A DNA stretch of 13,239 nucleotides, from NCBI GenBank assembly GCA_021325365.1, contig JAJPHF010000049.1, positions 1 to 13,239 of the forward strand. Direction: 5' to 3'. This DNA is from Pseudomonadota bacterium. Its GTDB lineage: Bacteria > Chloroflexota > UBA6077 > JAJPHF01. A model generated the notes under the pieces. That model was not told where the DNA came from. It saw only the letters and a list, made by a program, of their open reading frames with translations, and made no database searches. A program made the position numbers and the translations under genes. Below are positions 6,794-12,472 of this stretch, piece by piece. How positions within the stretch are numbered: position 1 is the stretch's first letter; each line of letters starts with the position of its first letter.

Positions 6794-7882
6794 TTAGGGC
6801 TGGATCCCGAGCTGACTCCACGCCTGTTGCAGATAGGTCTCGTCCACAATCTGGTCAATCGTCGGGATCGGCAAGTCCTGGAAGGCGTTGTCCGAGCGCA
6901 TGTCGTCGATCAGCGCCTGGATCGCCGCGCGGTTGGGCCGCCCGTTCTCATCCCACATCTTGCCCGGAATATTCGCCTCGTACGCTTGCTCGGCGATCTG
7001 CGGCGTCAGTTTGAACTCGTCTTCGTAGAAGCGTACAAGCTCCTCTTTGTTGGCCGGATCGTACAACCACTGGTACGTCTTGAGCATGCCCTTCATAAAG
7101 GCTACCAACGACTGCGCGCCGCGCTGGGCGGCATCGCGATCGACCGTCCAATCCTGAAAATCCATCTGCGGTAGCAGGTCCTCTACCGACCCGAGGTTCG
7201 TGTATCCCTGGTCTATCGCCTGGAAGTTGTATGGGTCGCCGAGCATCGTGGCGGCAATGGAGCCGTTCGTGAGCGCCGCGTAGCGGTCCGGGTTGTTGCC
7301 ATCCACAACCGCTTCCCAGTCCCGGCCGCGCTCCATGCCGTAGCGCTTGAGCAGCAGCTCGGTCAACCGCCCCGTGCTCACGTTGATCCCTTCGACCCCG
7401 ATCTGCTTGCCGCGGAGATCTTCGATGCGCTGGTACTGGGCCGCCGCGATGAAGTTGTAGGGCCACTTGGACTGGTAGCCCATCACCTGCCGCAGGGACT
7501 GCCCGTGCGCCACGGCCAGCACGACCGCGTCGGTGGACGAGACGGAGACGTTCAGCGAGCCCGACACCAGCCCCGCGATCTGCTGGGGCGTCGGCAGCAC
7601 GACGATCTCCGGGTCGAGGCCCTGCTCGCGGAGGAAGCCTTTGTTGACCGAGATATAGAACGGCGAGTGGAACGTCGCGTTGCCGATGCGCCCGATCGTG
7701 TACTTGGTCAGCGCGCCGGCGGTCGGGGCCGCGGCGCTAGGCGGGGCCGCTCCCGCGGCCGGCGTCGGGGCAGCGCCAGCCGGCGCCGGGGCCGCGGGCG
7801 GGGCCGCGGGGGCGCCACAGGCGAGCGTGAGCAAGACGACGGCACCAAGGACGCTCAAGTGCCGCGGACAGAGCACTGGCAC
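6794..7882 (-). CDS. ABC-type solute-binding lipoprotein, NMT1/SsuA-like (third of three)
   Basis: The 362-residue precursor begins at GTG 7882, chosen because AGGAGGT lies 5 bases upstream; an open frame continues to 8101 but encodes no signal peptide. The n-region has Arg7 and His8, then a hydrophobic core and LLTLAC with Cys22 (a slightly atypical lipobox). Residues 23-57 are an Ala/Pro linker. The domain starts at YTIGRIGN and shows SPFYISVNKGFLREQGLDPE (about 73-92), IAGLVSGSLNVSVSSTDAV and the DLRGKQIGVEG strand typical of NMT1/SsuA-like proteins. It diverges from the first and second proteins of the window, so the three are not recent duplicates. Substrate unknown. A promoter-like pair lies 50-80 bp upstream. 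It is divergent from the ferritin-like gene across a 349-bp gap. Confidence 0.9.
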   Translation of the reverse strand: MPVLCPRHLSVLGAVVLLTLACGAPAAPPAAPAPAGAAPTPAAGAAPPSAAAPTAGALTKYTIGRIGNATFHSPFYISVNKGFLREQGLDPEIVVLPTPQQIAGLVSGSLNVSVSSTDAVVLAVAHGQSLRQVMGYQSKWPYNFIAAAQYQRIEDLRGKQIGVEGINVSTGRLTELLLKRYGMERGRDWEAVVDGNNPDRYAALTNGSIAATMLGDPYNFQAIDQGYTNLGSVEDLLPQMDFQDWTVDRDAAQRGAQSLVAFMKGMLKTYQWLYDPANKEELVRFYEDEFKLTPQIAEQAYEANIPGKMWDENGRPNRAAIQALIDDMRSDNAFQDLPIPTIDQIVDETYLQQAWSQLGIQP

Positions 7883-7931
7883 GGCGGACCTCCTCACCGG
7901 GCACGCGCGAGCCCGTGGACGCGATGCCGCT

Positions 7932-7960
7932 ATCGTAGCACCCGCCCGGGGGGCCGGCAA
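7932..7960 (-). promoter_or_regulatory. Possible promoter of the third solute-binding gene
   Basis: On the minus strand TTGCCG (7955-7960) and TACGAT (7932-7937) are separated by 17 bp, each matching the sigma-70-type consensus at four of six positions. The leader would be about 43 bases and contain AGGAGGT. Confidence 0.35.
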
Positions 7961-8121
7961 TCGGGGCCTGCCACGAGCTTGATGCCCTCGCCGTCGCTGC
8001 AGCAGCCACCGGCCGGGCGGCTGATCGGCGTGGACTGCTTCGATGAGAACGGTTGGGAGCTGACGCTCGCCCTCCAGCCGACGATCCGCGAGGAGCTGCA
8101 CAATGGTGGGCCGCCGCTAGA

Positions 8122-8146
8122 GCCGCGGGGCAGTGTACCCCGCGGC
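8122..8146. promoter_or_regulatory. GC stem just upstream of the ferritin-like gene promoter
   Basis: GCCGCGGGG (8122-8130) and CCCCGCGGC (8138-8146) are perfect 9-bp inverted arms around CAGTGTA. The dyad ends 4 bp before the -35-like TTGGCG, a usual position for an operator or activator site. No T-run follows on either strand, so a terminator role is less likely. Confidence 0.4.
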
Positions 8147-8150
8147 GGGA

Positions 8151-8180
8151 TTGGCGTCCGGTCGCGCCCGCGTTCATAAT
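8151..8180 (+). promoter_or_regulatory. Possible promoter of the ferritin-like gene
   Basis: TTGGCG (8151-8156) and CATAAT (8175-8180; five of six to the -10) are 18 bp apart. The leader would be about 45 bases and ends in AGGAGGG before the GTG start. This is the best plus-strand promoter candidate of the window. Confidence 0.4.
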
Positions 8181-8231
8181 GGCCTCGGTCGGGCCGCGAG
8201 CGCCACCCGCGGCGCGGAACAGGAGGGCACC

Positions 8232-9059
8232 GTGGAGACTCTGGCCGAGCGCGCCGAGCGCGAGCTGAGCGATATCCTGGCGCAGTACACTGCCGGCGAG
8301 GCGGAGGTCGTGCGAGAGTACTTCGCGCGCCCCCACACGCGTGAAGAGTACCTGGACATCCTTCGCCGCCATATGGGCCGCGAGCTGTTCCCCGTGAACA
8401 AGCTGGCCCACGCCGCGACCCTGGTCCCGGAGCTGGAGCGGACGGTCGACCGCCACCGCTTCGCCGACCTGCTGACGGGGATCGCCGAGGAGTTCGGGCA
8501 CTATACGCTGGTGGCCGACGTCGCGGAATGGCTGCTGGGCCGGCCGCTAACCCCCGACGAGGCCCGCGAGTACGAGGTGTTCGCGGCGCCCTATCCCGGC
8601 CTGCCGCGCGAGCGCCAGTACAATCCGCGGCTCCCGGACGCGAACGCCATGCTCGACCTCATCTGGCGCTACCGCGACGAAGACCCCAGCGAGTTCCATA
8701 CCGAGGTCCAGCGCCTGACGGAGGGCGGCGGCGGGGCGGCGTTCCTGGAGGGCGGCCGCCTGAGCGGCGACGAGTTCCGTGAGCGGTATGCCGCGGCGAT
8801 GCGCGCCATCGCCGCCGAGGAGCTGGACCACGGCCCGCACCGCGTGCCTGGATTCGTGGCGAAGTACGTCCAGACGGAGGCCGACCTGGCGCGCGCCGCG
8901 AGCCTGCTGCGCGAGCTGATGGCGCAACACCTGCGCGTCCGCAACGAGATGTTCGCGTATCCGCTCTCGCCGGAGCGCCTCGCCGCCATCGATCGGGGCG
9001 AGATCGAGCCCTGGCCGATGACCGCCGCGACGCCCGCGCCGGCCGAGCAGCGCGCCTGA
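8232..9059 (+). CDS. Ferritin-like putative di-iron protein of unknown function
   Basis: The 275-residue cytoplasmic protein is predicted almost wholly helical. GTG 8232 was chosen because AGGAGGG ends 4 bases upstream; the open frame back to 8133 lacks a ribosome site. Two E-E-x-x-H motifs are visible: EEFGH (86-90) and EELDH (196-200). Glu51 lies on the helix before the first (spacing 36), and Glu154, Glu158 or Glu164 before the second. This arrangement, Glu then E-x-x-H twice, is the di-iron ligand pattern of the ferritin-like superfamily. A loop rich in Gly (about 165-175) splits the halves. I do not recognise a named family. Candidates are a ferritin-like oxidase, a rubrerythrin relative without the rubredoxin domain, or a structural paralogue. 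It is a lone plus-strand gene between two minus-strand genes and has its own promoter-like element. Confidence 0.85.
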   Translation: METLAERAERELSDILAQYTAGEAEVVREYFARPHTREEYLDILRRHMGRELFPVNKLAHAATLVPELERTVDRHRFADLLTGIAEEFGHYTLVADVAEWLLGRPLTPDEAREYEVFAAPYPGLPRERQYNPRLPDANAMLDLIWRYRDEDPSEFHTEVQRLTEGGGGAAFLEGGRLSGDEFRERYAAAMRAIAAEELDHGPHRVPGFVAKYVQTEADLARAASLLRELMAQHLRVRNEMFAYPLSPERLAAIDRGEIEPWPMTAATPAPAEQRA

Positions 9060-9067
9060 TGCCGGCC

Positions 9068-9109
9068 CCCGGCCGCGATGGCCGCAGATTCGGGGCCATC
9101 GCGGCCGGG
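9068..9109. terminator. Bidirectional hairpin between convergent genes
   Basis: The arms 9068-9083 (CCCGGCCGCGATGGCC) and 9094-9109 are perfectly complementary over 16 bp with a 10-base loop. It fills the 58-bp gap between the stops of the ferritin-like gene (9059) and the amidohydrolase (9118). Position and symmetry suggest a shared terminator. Neither side has a U-run, so it would be of the U-less type seen in some high-GC bacteria. Confidence 0.6.
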
Positions 9110-9117
9110 CCGCCGCC

Positions 9118-10326
9118 TTACAGGCGATAGAGCCGGGCCGCGTTGCCGCCCATGAGCTTCGCCTTCACCCGCTCCGGCACGTCTTGCCGGCGCTGGATCG
9201 CGCTGACGAATCCCTCGTCCGCCGACGGATCGCCGTGCGGGTAGTCGGAGGCAAGCATGAGCCCGTCCTCGCCGAGGTGCCGCAGCAGGTAGGGGAGGTC
9301 CTCCTCCGACTCGCAGGCCACGAACGCCCGTCCCGCGCGGAACCACTCCGCCGGATCGCGGTAGAACGCCCGGTCGATGGCCTCGCGCCCCACGCCCGGC
9401 CGAATCTGCGGCGTGATCTTGCTCGGCGGTGTGGAGCGCCGCCGCAGCTGGTTGACCATGTACGGCACCCACTCGGCGCCCGTCTCGATGAAGCCGACGC
9501 GGAGCTTCGGGAAGCGGCCGAGCAGCCCATACGCCATGATGTAGACGAAGCTCCAGATGACGGGCGTGGTAGCCGAGCAGAAGAAGGAGTGGGCGTCGGT
9601 GAACAGCTCCGTGACCCGGGGCGCTCCCCACCCCAGATGGACGCAGAGCGACAGGTCCAGCTCGCTCATCGCGTCGTAGAGGGGGAAGAACGCGGGATCG
9701 CTCAGGTGCCGGTCGAACACGACGCCAAGAGTGAAGATGCCCGCGGCGCCCAGGTCGCTGGCGCGCTGGATCTCCTGCACCGCCGCCTGCGGGTCGCGGA
9801 AGGGCACCGGCGCCACCCATCTCAGGCGTCCCCGCGAGCGCGCGCACGCCGCCGCCAGGTAGCTGTTGTAGGCGCGGAAGAGCGCCGCTTCTAGCGCCAC
9901 GTTCTGGATGGCGTTGACCAGGAACATCGTGGGATAGACGACCTGCCGGTCGATCCCGAAGCGGTCGAGCGCCGCCAGGCGGGCCTCGACGTCCTCCAGC
10001 GTCTGGTCGGCGACGGAGGCGGCGCTGTCGAGCGACCGCCGCGTGCCGGGCACCGAGAAAGTGGTGCGCCCGCCGACGCCGCCGATGTTGGGCAGGACCT
10101 TGCCCTCGATCAGCCACACGCCATTGGCGTCGCCCCACGCCGTGTCCCGGGGCAGCATCACCGGGAGCGGCCGCTGCGGCCGGAACGCCTCCTCTAGCGA
10201 GGCGAACATCGCCTCTCCCTCGATCACGTGCCCGTCCGCGTCGACCACCGGCACGGCACTCCGTGCCGCCGGGCCGCCGCGTGCTTCACCGGGCGCGGTG
10301 CGCGCGCGTTCGTCCACAACGGTCAT
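9118..10326 (-). CDS. ACMSD-type metal-dependent amidohydrolase
   Basis: The 402-residue cytoplasmic protein belongs to the amidohydrolase-2 group (TIM barrel). ATG 10326 is preceded by GGGAGGG about 6 bases upstream. The first strand carries VVDADGHVIE (27-36), with Asp31 and His33 in the place of the usual H-x-H. Later ligand candidates are His230 in LSLCVHLGWG and Asp361 in SDYPHGD (360-366). FPKLRVGFIETGAEWVP (272-288) and the C-terminal GGNAARLYRL are typical of the group. Known of the family: members decarboxylate or hydrolyse aromatic or semialdehyde acids (aminocarboxymuconate-semialdehyde, resorcylate, salicylate) using Zn or Mn. The D-x-H first motif is common in the uncharacterised branch. 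The first 25 residues look disordered. Its neighbours (ferritin-like protein, binding protein) fit catabolism of an aromatic or amide, but the substrate is not visible. Confidence 0.9.
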   Translation of the reverse strand: MTVVDERARTAPGEARGGPAARSAVPVVDADGHVIEGEAMFASLEEAFRPQRPLPVMLPRDTAWGDANGVWLIEGKVLPNIGGVGGRTTFSVPGTRRSLDSAASVADQTLEDVEARLAALDRFGIDRQVVYPTMFLVNAIQNVALEAALFRAYNSYLAAACARSRGRLRWVAPVPFRDPQAAVQEIQRASDLGAAGIFTLGVVFDRHLSDPAFFPLYDAMSELDLSLCVHLGWGAPRVTELFTDAHSFFCSATTPVIWSFVYIMAYGLLGRFPKLRVGFIETGAEWVPYMVNQLRRRSTPPSKITPQIRPGVGREAIDRAFYRDPAEWFRAGRAFVACESEEDLPYLLRHLGEDGLMLASDYPHGDPSADEGFVSAIQRRQDVPERVKAKLMGGNAARLYRL

Positions 10327-10606
10327 GCTGCTCCCTCCCCGGCGCGGCCCGCGCCCAGCGGGTGCCGGCGCCATCCACTCGCCACGGGCGCTGCGGCCTG
10401 GCCTGATCCCGCCGCGGCGCCCTGCCGGCTCCGATAGCCCGCCTCGACGCGGCGGTCTGCCTCCGGCAGCAAGCGCGCGTCCATGCCGCCGGTATACCGA
10501 GCCACCGCCCCGGGGGCAAGTCCGCCGCTGCCCGGCGGCGGTGAGGGGGCGTGGCCCCCGGGCGCAGCGGGGCGATGGCGGCGCTTCGCGCACCTTTCAG
10601 GGCCCG
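10327..10606. other. Leader region of the amidohydrolase gene
   Basis: No recognisable gene is seen in this stretch. On the minus strand an open frame with an ATG at 10484 (beginning MDARLLPEADRRVEAGYRSR, 53 residues) ends in a TGA that overlaps the amidohydrolase ATG as ATGA (10323-10326). It has no good ribosome site and may be chance. A promoter-like pair lies just upstream of that ATG. Confidence 0.4.
10491..10519 (-). promoter_or_regulatory. Possible promoter of the amidohydrolase unit
   Basis: On the minus strand TTGCCC (10514-10519) and TATACC (10491-10496) are 17 bp apart. TATACC is part of the palindrome GGTATACC. The predicted start of transcription falls at about 10484, giving a leader of about 160 bases, or a leaderless start for the small frame at 10484. 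Confidence 0.3.
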
Positions 10607-10647
10607 CCATACCTGGTGTGCAGTCCCGGACTGCACACCAGGTATGG
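10607..10647. repeat. Perfect 41-bp palindrome after the antiporter gene
   Basis: Two 20-base arms (10607-10626, starting CCATACCTGGTG; and 10628-10647) are exactly complementary around a single central C. It begins 11 bases past the antiporter stop codon (minus-strand direction). The stem is mixed in base composition rather than GC-only, and perfect over 20 bp, which is unusual for a simple terminator. No U-run follows on the minus strand. Possible identities are a strong U-less terminator, a copy of a dispersed palindromic element, or a binding site for a dimeric protein. I see no second copy in the window. Confidence 0.7.
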
Positions 10648-10658
10648 AAACCATTTCT

Positions 10659-11858
10659 TTAGCGGGTGACGCGGAGCCGCTCTAGCTCCTCGCTGGGCTG
10701 GGCCAGTCCGCCCGCGAAGGCGAGGCGCGCGAGCAAGGCGCCGCCGAGCGTGGTGACGGCGATCATCGTGGCGGCGAGCGCGTAGCCCGCCGGGCTCAGG
10801 ACGCCGTTCACGAGGAGGTTCACGGCGAGGACGAGATCGACAGCGCCGCGGGGCACGAGCAGCGTGCCAACGCGCAGCCCCTCGCGTCCGCCAAGCAGGC
10901 CGCCCGCGAGCTTGCCGACGATCGCGGTGGCGGCGAGCAGTACTCCCTCCCAGGACACCAGCCGCAGGTCCAGCATCGCCCCGGCCAGGGCGAAGTAGCT
11001 GGCCTCGAACGGGAAGAACGTCTCGAAGAAGGGGTTGGGCTGGTCGGCGGCATCGGGAAAGAACAGGGGGCGCGACCCGATGCCCCAGCCGAGCGCCGCG
11101 GGCAGCAGCTCGACACCGAGCTGATCGGCGAGGCTGACGACGCCCAGCGTGAGGCCGAACCCGAGGGCGATGAAGGCCGCCGGGCGCCCCACGTTGCGTC
11201 GCGCCCGGCGGCCCCAGCAGCGCAGGTGCTCGCGCATTGGCCCCTCGGCCAGCGCGATCATGGCGGCCAGGTAGATAATGGTCTTGGCCAAGTGGACCAG
11301 CGGCGGCTCGGCCGCGTGTTCGGCGTTGACCAGCGGGATGAGCGCGATCAGCACGAGGTCGACGAGCAGCGCCGCCACGATGGCGGTGCGGGTGAGCGGG
11401 TGGTGCAGCCGCCCGAGCGACTGGACGACGGCCAGCAGGACCGGGATGGCGGAGGCGGCAGAGAGCAGCGCGATCCCGAACTGCTCGCGGGGGGCGAAGG
11501 AACCCAGCAGCCCCAGGGTCAGCAGCCCGAGCGTGAACAGCGCGGAGCAGAGCGCTCCGCCCAAGCCCACCACGATGGCCTGGACGAGCGGGCGGCCCGG
11601 CCGCAGCGCGGCGACCTCTAGCTCGACCCCGGCGCCCCACATGAGGAGCACGGCGCCCAGGGCGCGGAAGCTCAGCAGCGGCTCGGGCGGCAAGACCTGG
11701 TTGCTGGGCCAGAGCAGGTTGGCGCCGAAGGGGCTGCCCGCGCCGATGAGCGCGCCGAGCGCCAGGGCGACGAGCGGGCCGGGCACGACCGCGACCCGCG
11801 CGGCGACGAGGTAGCTCAGGCCGCCGAGCGCGAGCAGCAACGCTAGGGACGCCAGCAT
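10659..11858 (-). CDS. Cation/proton antiporter (CPA2/NapA-like membrane domain)
   Basis: The 399-residue inner-membrane protein has about 11-13 hydrophobic segments and no C-terminal nucleotide-binding domain. The start is ATG 11858 (MLASLALLLALGG) with GGAGG 11 bases upstream, slightly far; no alternative start fits. Family features: QFGIALLSAASAIPVLLAVV (127-146) fits the unwound helix region, then AALLVDLVLIALI (162-174), GKLAGGLLGGREGL (315-328) with Lys316, and VPRGAVDLVLAV (335-346), the latter matching the VPRGE segment of CPA transporters. In well-studied members the paired residues in the fifth segment are DD (electrogenic) or ND (electroneutral); here they read Val166-Asp167. The cation (Na+ or K+) and stoichiometry are unknown. 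It is divergent from a winged-helix regulator, which may control it. A 41-bp palindrome follows the stop. Confidence 0.88.
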   Translation of the reverse strand: MLASLALLLALGGLSYLVAARVAVVPGPLVALALGALIGAGSPFGANLLWPSNQVLPPEPLLSFRALGAVLLMWGAGVELEVAALRPGRPLVQAIVVGLGGALCSALFTLGLLTLGLLGSFAPREQFGIALLSAASAIPVLLAVVQSLGRLHHPLTRTAIVAALLVDLVLIALIPLVNAEHAAEPPLVHLAKTIIYLAAMIALAEGPMREHLRCWGRRARRNVGRPAAFIALGFGLTLGVVSLADQLGVELLPAALGWGIGSRPLFFPDAADQPNPFFETFFPFEASYFALAGAMLDLRLVSWEGVLLAATAIVGKLAGGLLGGREGLRVGTLLVPRGAVDLVLAVNLLVNGVLSPAGYALAATMIAVTTLGGALLARLAFAGGLAQPSEELERLRVTR

Positions 11859-11919
11859 CGCGAAAACGTCCTCCCTGGTGCGCGGGCGGCCTGGGCCGCC
11901 GGCTCCCGGCGCGACCAGG

Positions 11920-11939
11920 TTGCAGTATGATACCTGCAA
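11920..11939. promoter_or_regulatory. Operator-like palindrome between antiporter and winged-helix regulator
   Basis: TTGCA-GTAT-G-ATAC-C-TGCAA forms 9-bp arms with one bulged C. It overlaps TATGAT (11926-11931), a good -10 for the plus strand, and is followed by TATAGT and the palindrome TGCATGCA. This is the AT-richest spot of the 153-bp divergent gap, 61 bp from the antiporter start and 72 bp from the regulator start. It is a natural site for the small winged-helix protein to bind and control both genes. Confidence 0.5.
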
Positions 11940-12011
11940 TATAGTGCATGCAAGAGGCTTCAGCGCGAGGGGTAGGGGTGGCGCGCGGGGCAGGTGGTGG
12001 CGGGGGGCGGC

Positions 12012-12323
12012 ATGAGCGAGCGGTGGACCTTGCTGACGAGCCACGGACACGTGCTGTTCTATCTGGCGGCGGAGCCCGACGCGACCATCCGCCAGATCAC
12101 CGACGACATCGGCCTCTCGGAGCGGCGGGTCGTCGCGGTGCTGCACGATCTCGAGGCAGCGGGCATGGTCCGCGCGACGAAGATGGGGAACCGCAAGCAC
12201 TACGAGGTGAACCCCGACGCCAAGTTCCGGCACCCGACGCTCAGCCACGTGGCGCTGCGCGACGTGCTGGGCCAGCTCCGCATGCGGGCGAGCGGCCCGC
12301 CGCCGCTGCGCTGGCGTCGCTGA
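12012..12323 (+). CDS. Winged helix-turn-helix regulator (MarR/ArsR-like)
   Basis: The 103-residue protein contains one winged HTH and little else. SHGHVLFYLAAEPDATIRQI (10-29) covers the first helices, GLSERRVVAVLHDLEAAGMV (34-53) the recognition helix, and RATKMGNRKHYEVN (54-67) the wing. The C-terminal 36 residues are basic and Pro-rich. ATG 12012 gives the usual beginning of this family; an earlier GTG at 11994 would add six residues (MVAGGG). The ribosome site is a G-run (GGGGGG) 4-5 bases upstream. Known of the family: such proteins bind as dimers to inverted repeats in their own promoters. It carries no Cys pair or metal motif of classic ArsR sensors. It is divergent from the antiporter, so its target is probably the shared region. 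Confidence 0.85.
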   Translation: MSERWTLLTSHGHVLFYLAAEPDATIRQITDDIGLSERRVVAVLHDLEAAGMVRATKMGNRKHYEVNPDAKFRHPTLSHVALRDVLGQLRMRASGPPPLRWRR

Positions 12324-12365
12324 GCCGCTGACGAGCGCAGTAAGCGCGCGGCGGCCGGGTGGCCT

Positions 12366-12382
12366 GGCGCGGGCGCCGCGCC
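12366..12382. terminator. Short GC hairpin after the winged-helix gene
   Basis: GGCGCGG (12366-12372) and CCGCGCC (12376-12382) form a 7-bp stem with a 3-base loop, 43 bp past the stop codon of the regulator and 90 bp before the next gene. No T-run follows. In sequence this GC-rich such stems arise easily by chance. Confidence 0.25.
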
Positions 12383-12472
12383 GTACCATGCTCAGCAGCC
12401 GACCGCGCGGCCGTGGCGAGCCGCGCCGGGGGCGGTCGGGCGGTGTGTCGAGCACGAAGGGGGTAGCGCGCC

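Larger units (their letters stand above)
7883..8231. other. Divergent intergenic region with two promoter-like elements
   Basis: This 349-bp gap separates the third binding-protein gene (-) from the ferritin-like gene (+). It holds one promoter-like pair per strand and a GC stem. A 65-codon frame from ATG 7982 to 8179 (with GVDCFDENGWELTLALQPTI) was considered; it has no ribosome site and runs through the hairpin and the plus-strand promoter, so it is not called. Confidence 0.5.

Noticed and set aside
7982..8179. 65-codon plus-strand frame containing GVDCFDENGWELTLALQPTI
   Set aside because: The middle looks somewhat protein-like, but there is no ribosome site, it runs through a hairpin and a promoter-like element, and I recognise no family.
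8669..10138. 489-residue minus-strand open frame spanning the amidohydrolase and the ferritin-like gene
   Set aside because: Runs across two real genes and the hairpin between them in a shifted frame; Arg-rich shadow.
10597..11949. 450-residue minus-strand open frame over the antiporter
   Set aside because: Arg/Pro/Ala-rich composition of an out-of-frame shadow in GC-rich DNA; the antiporter frame has clear membrane segments and family motifs.
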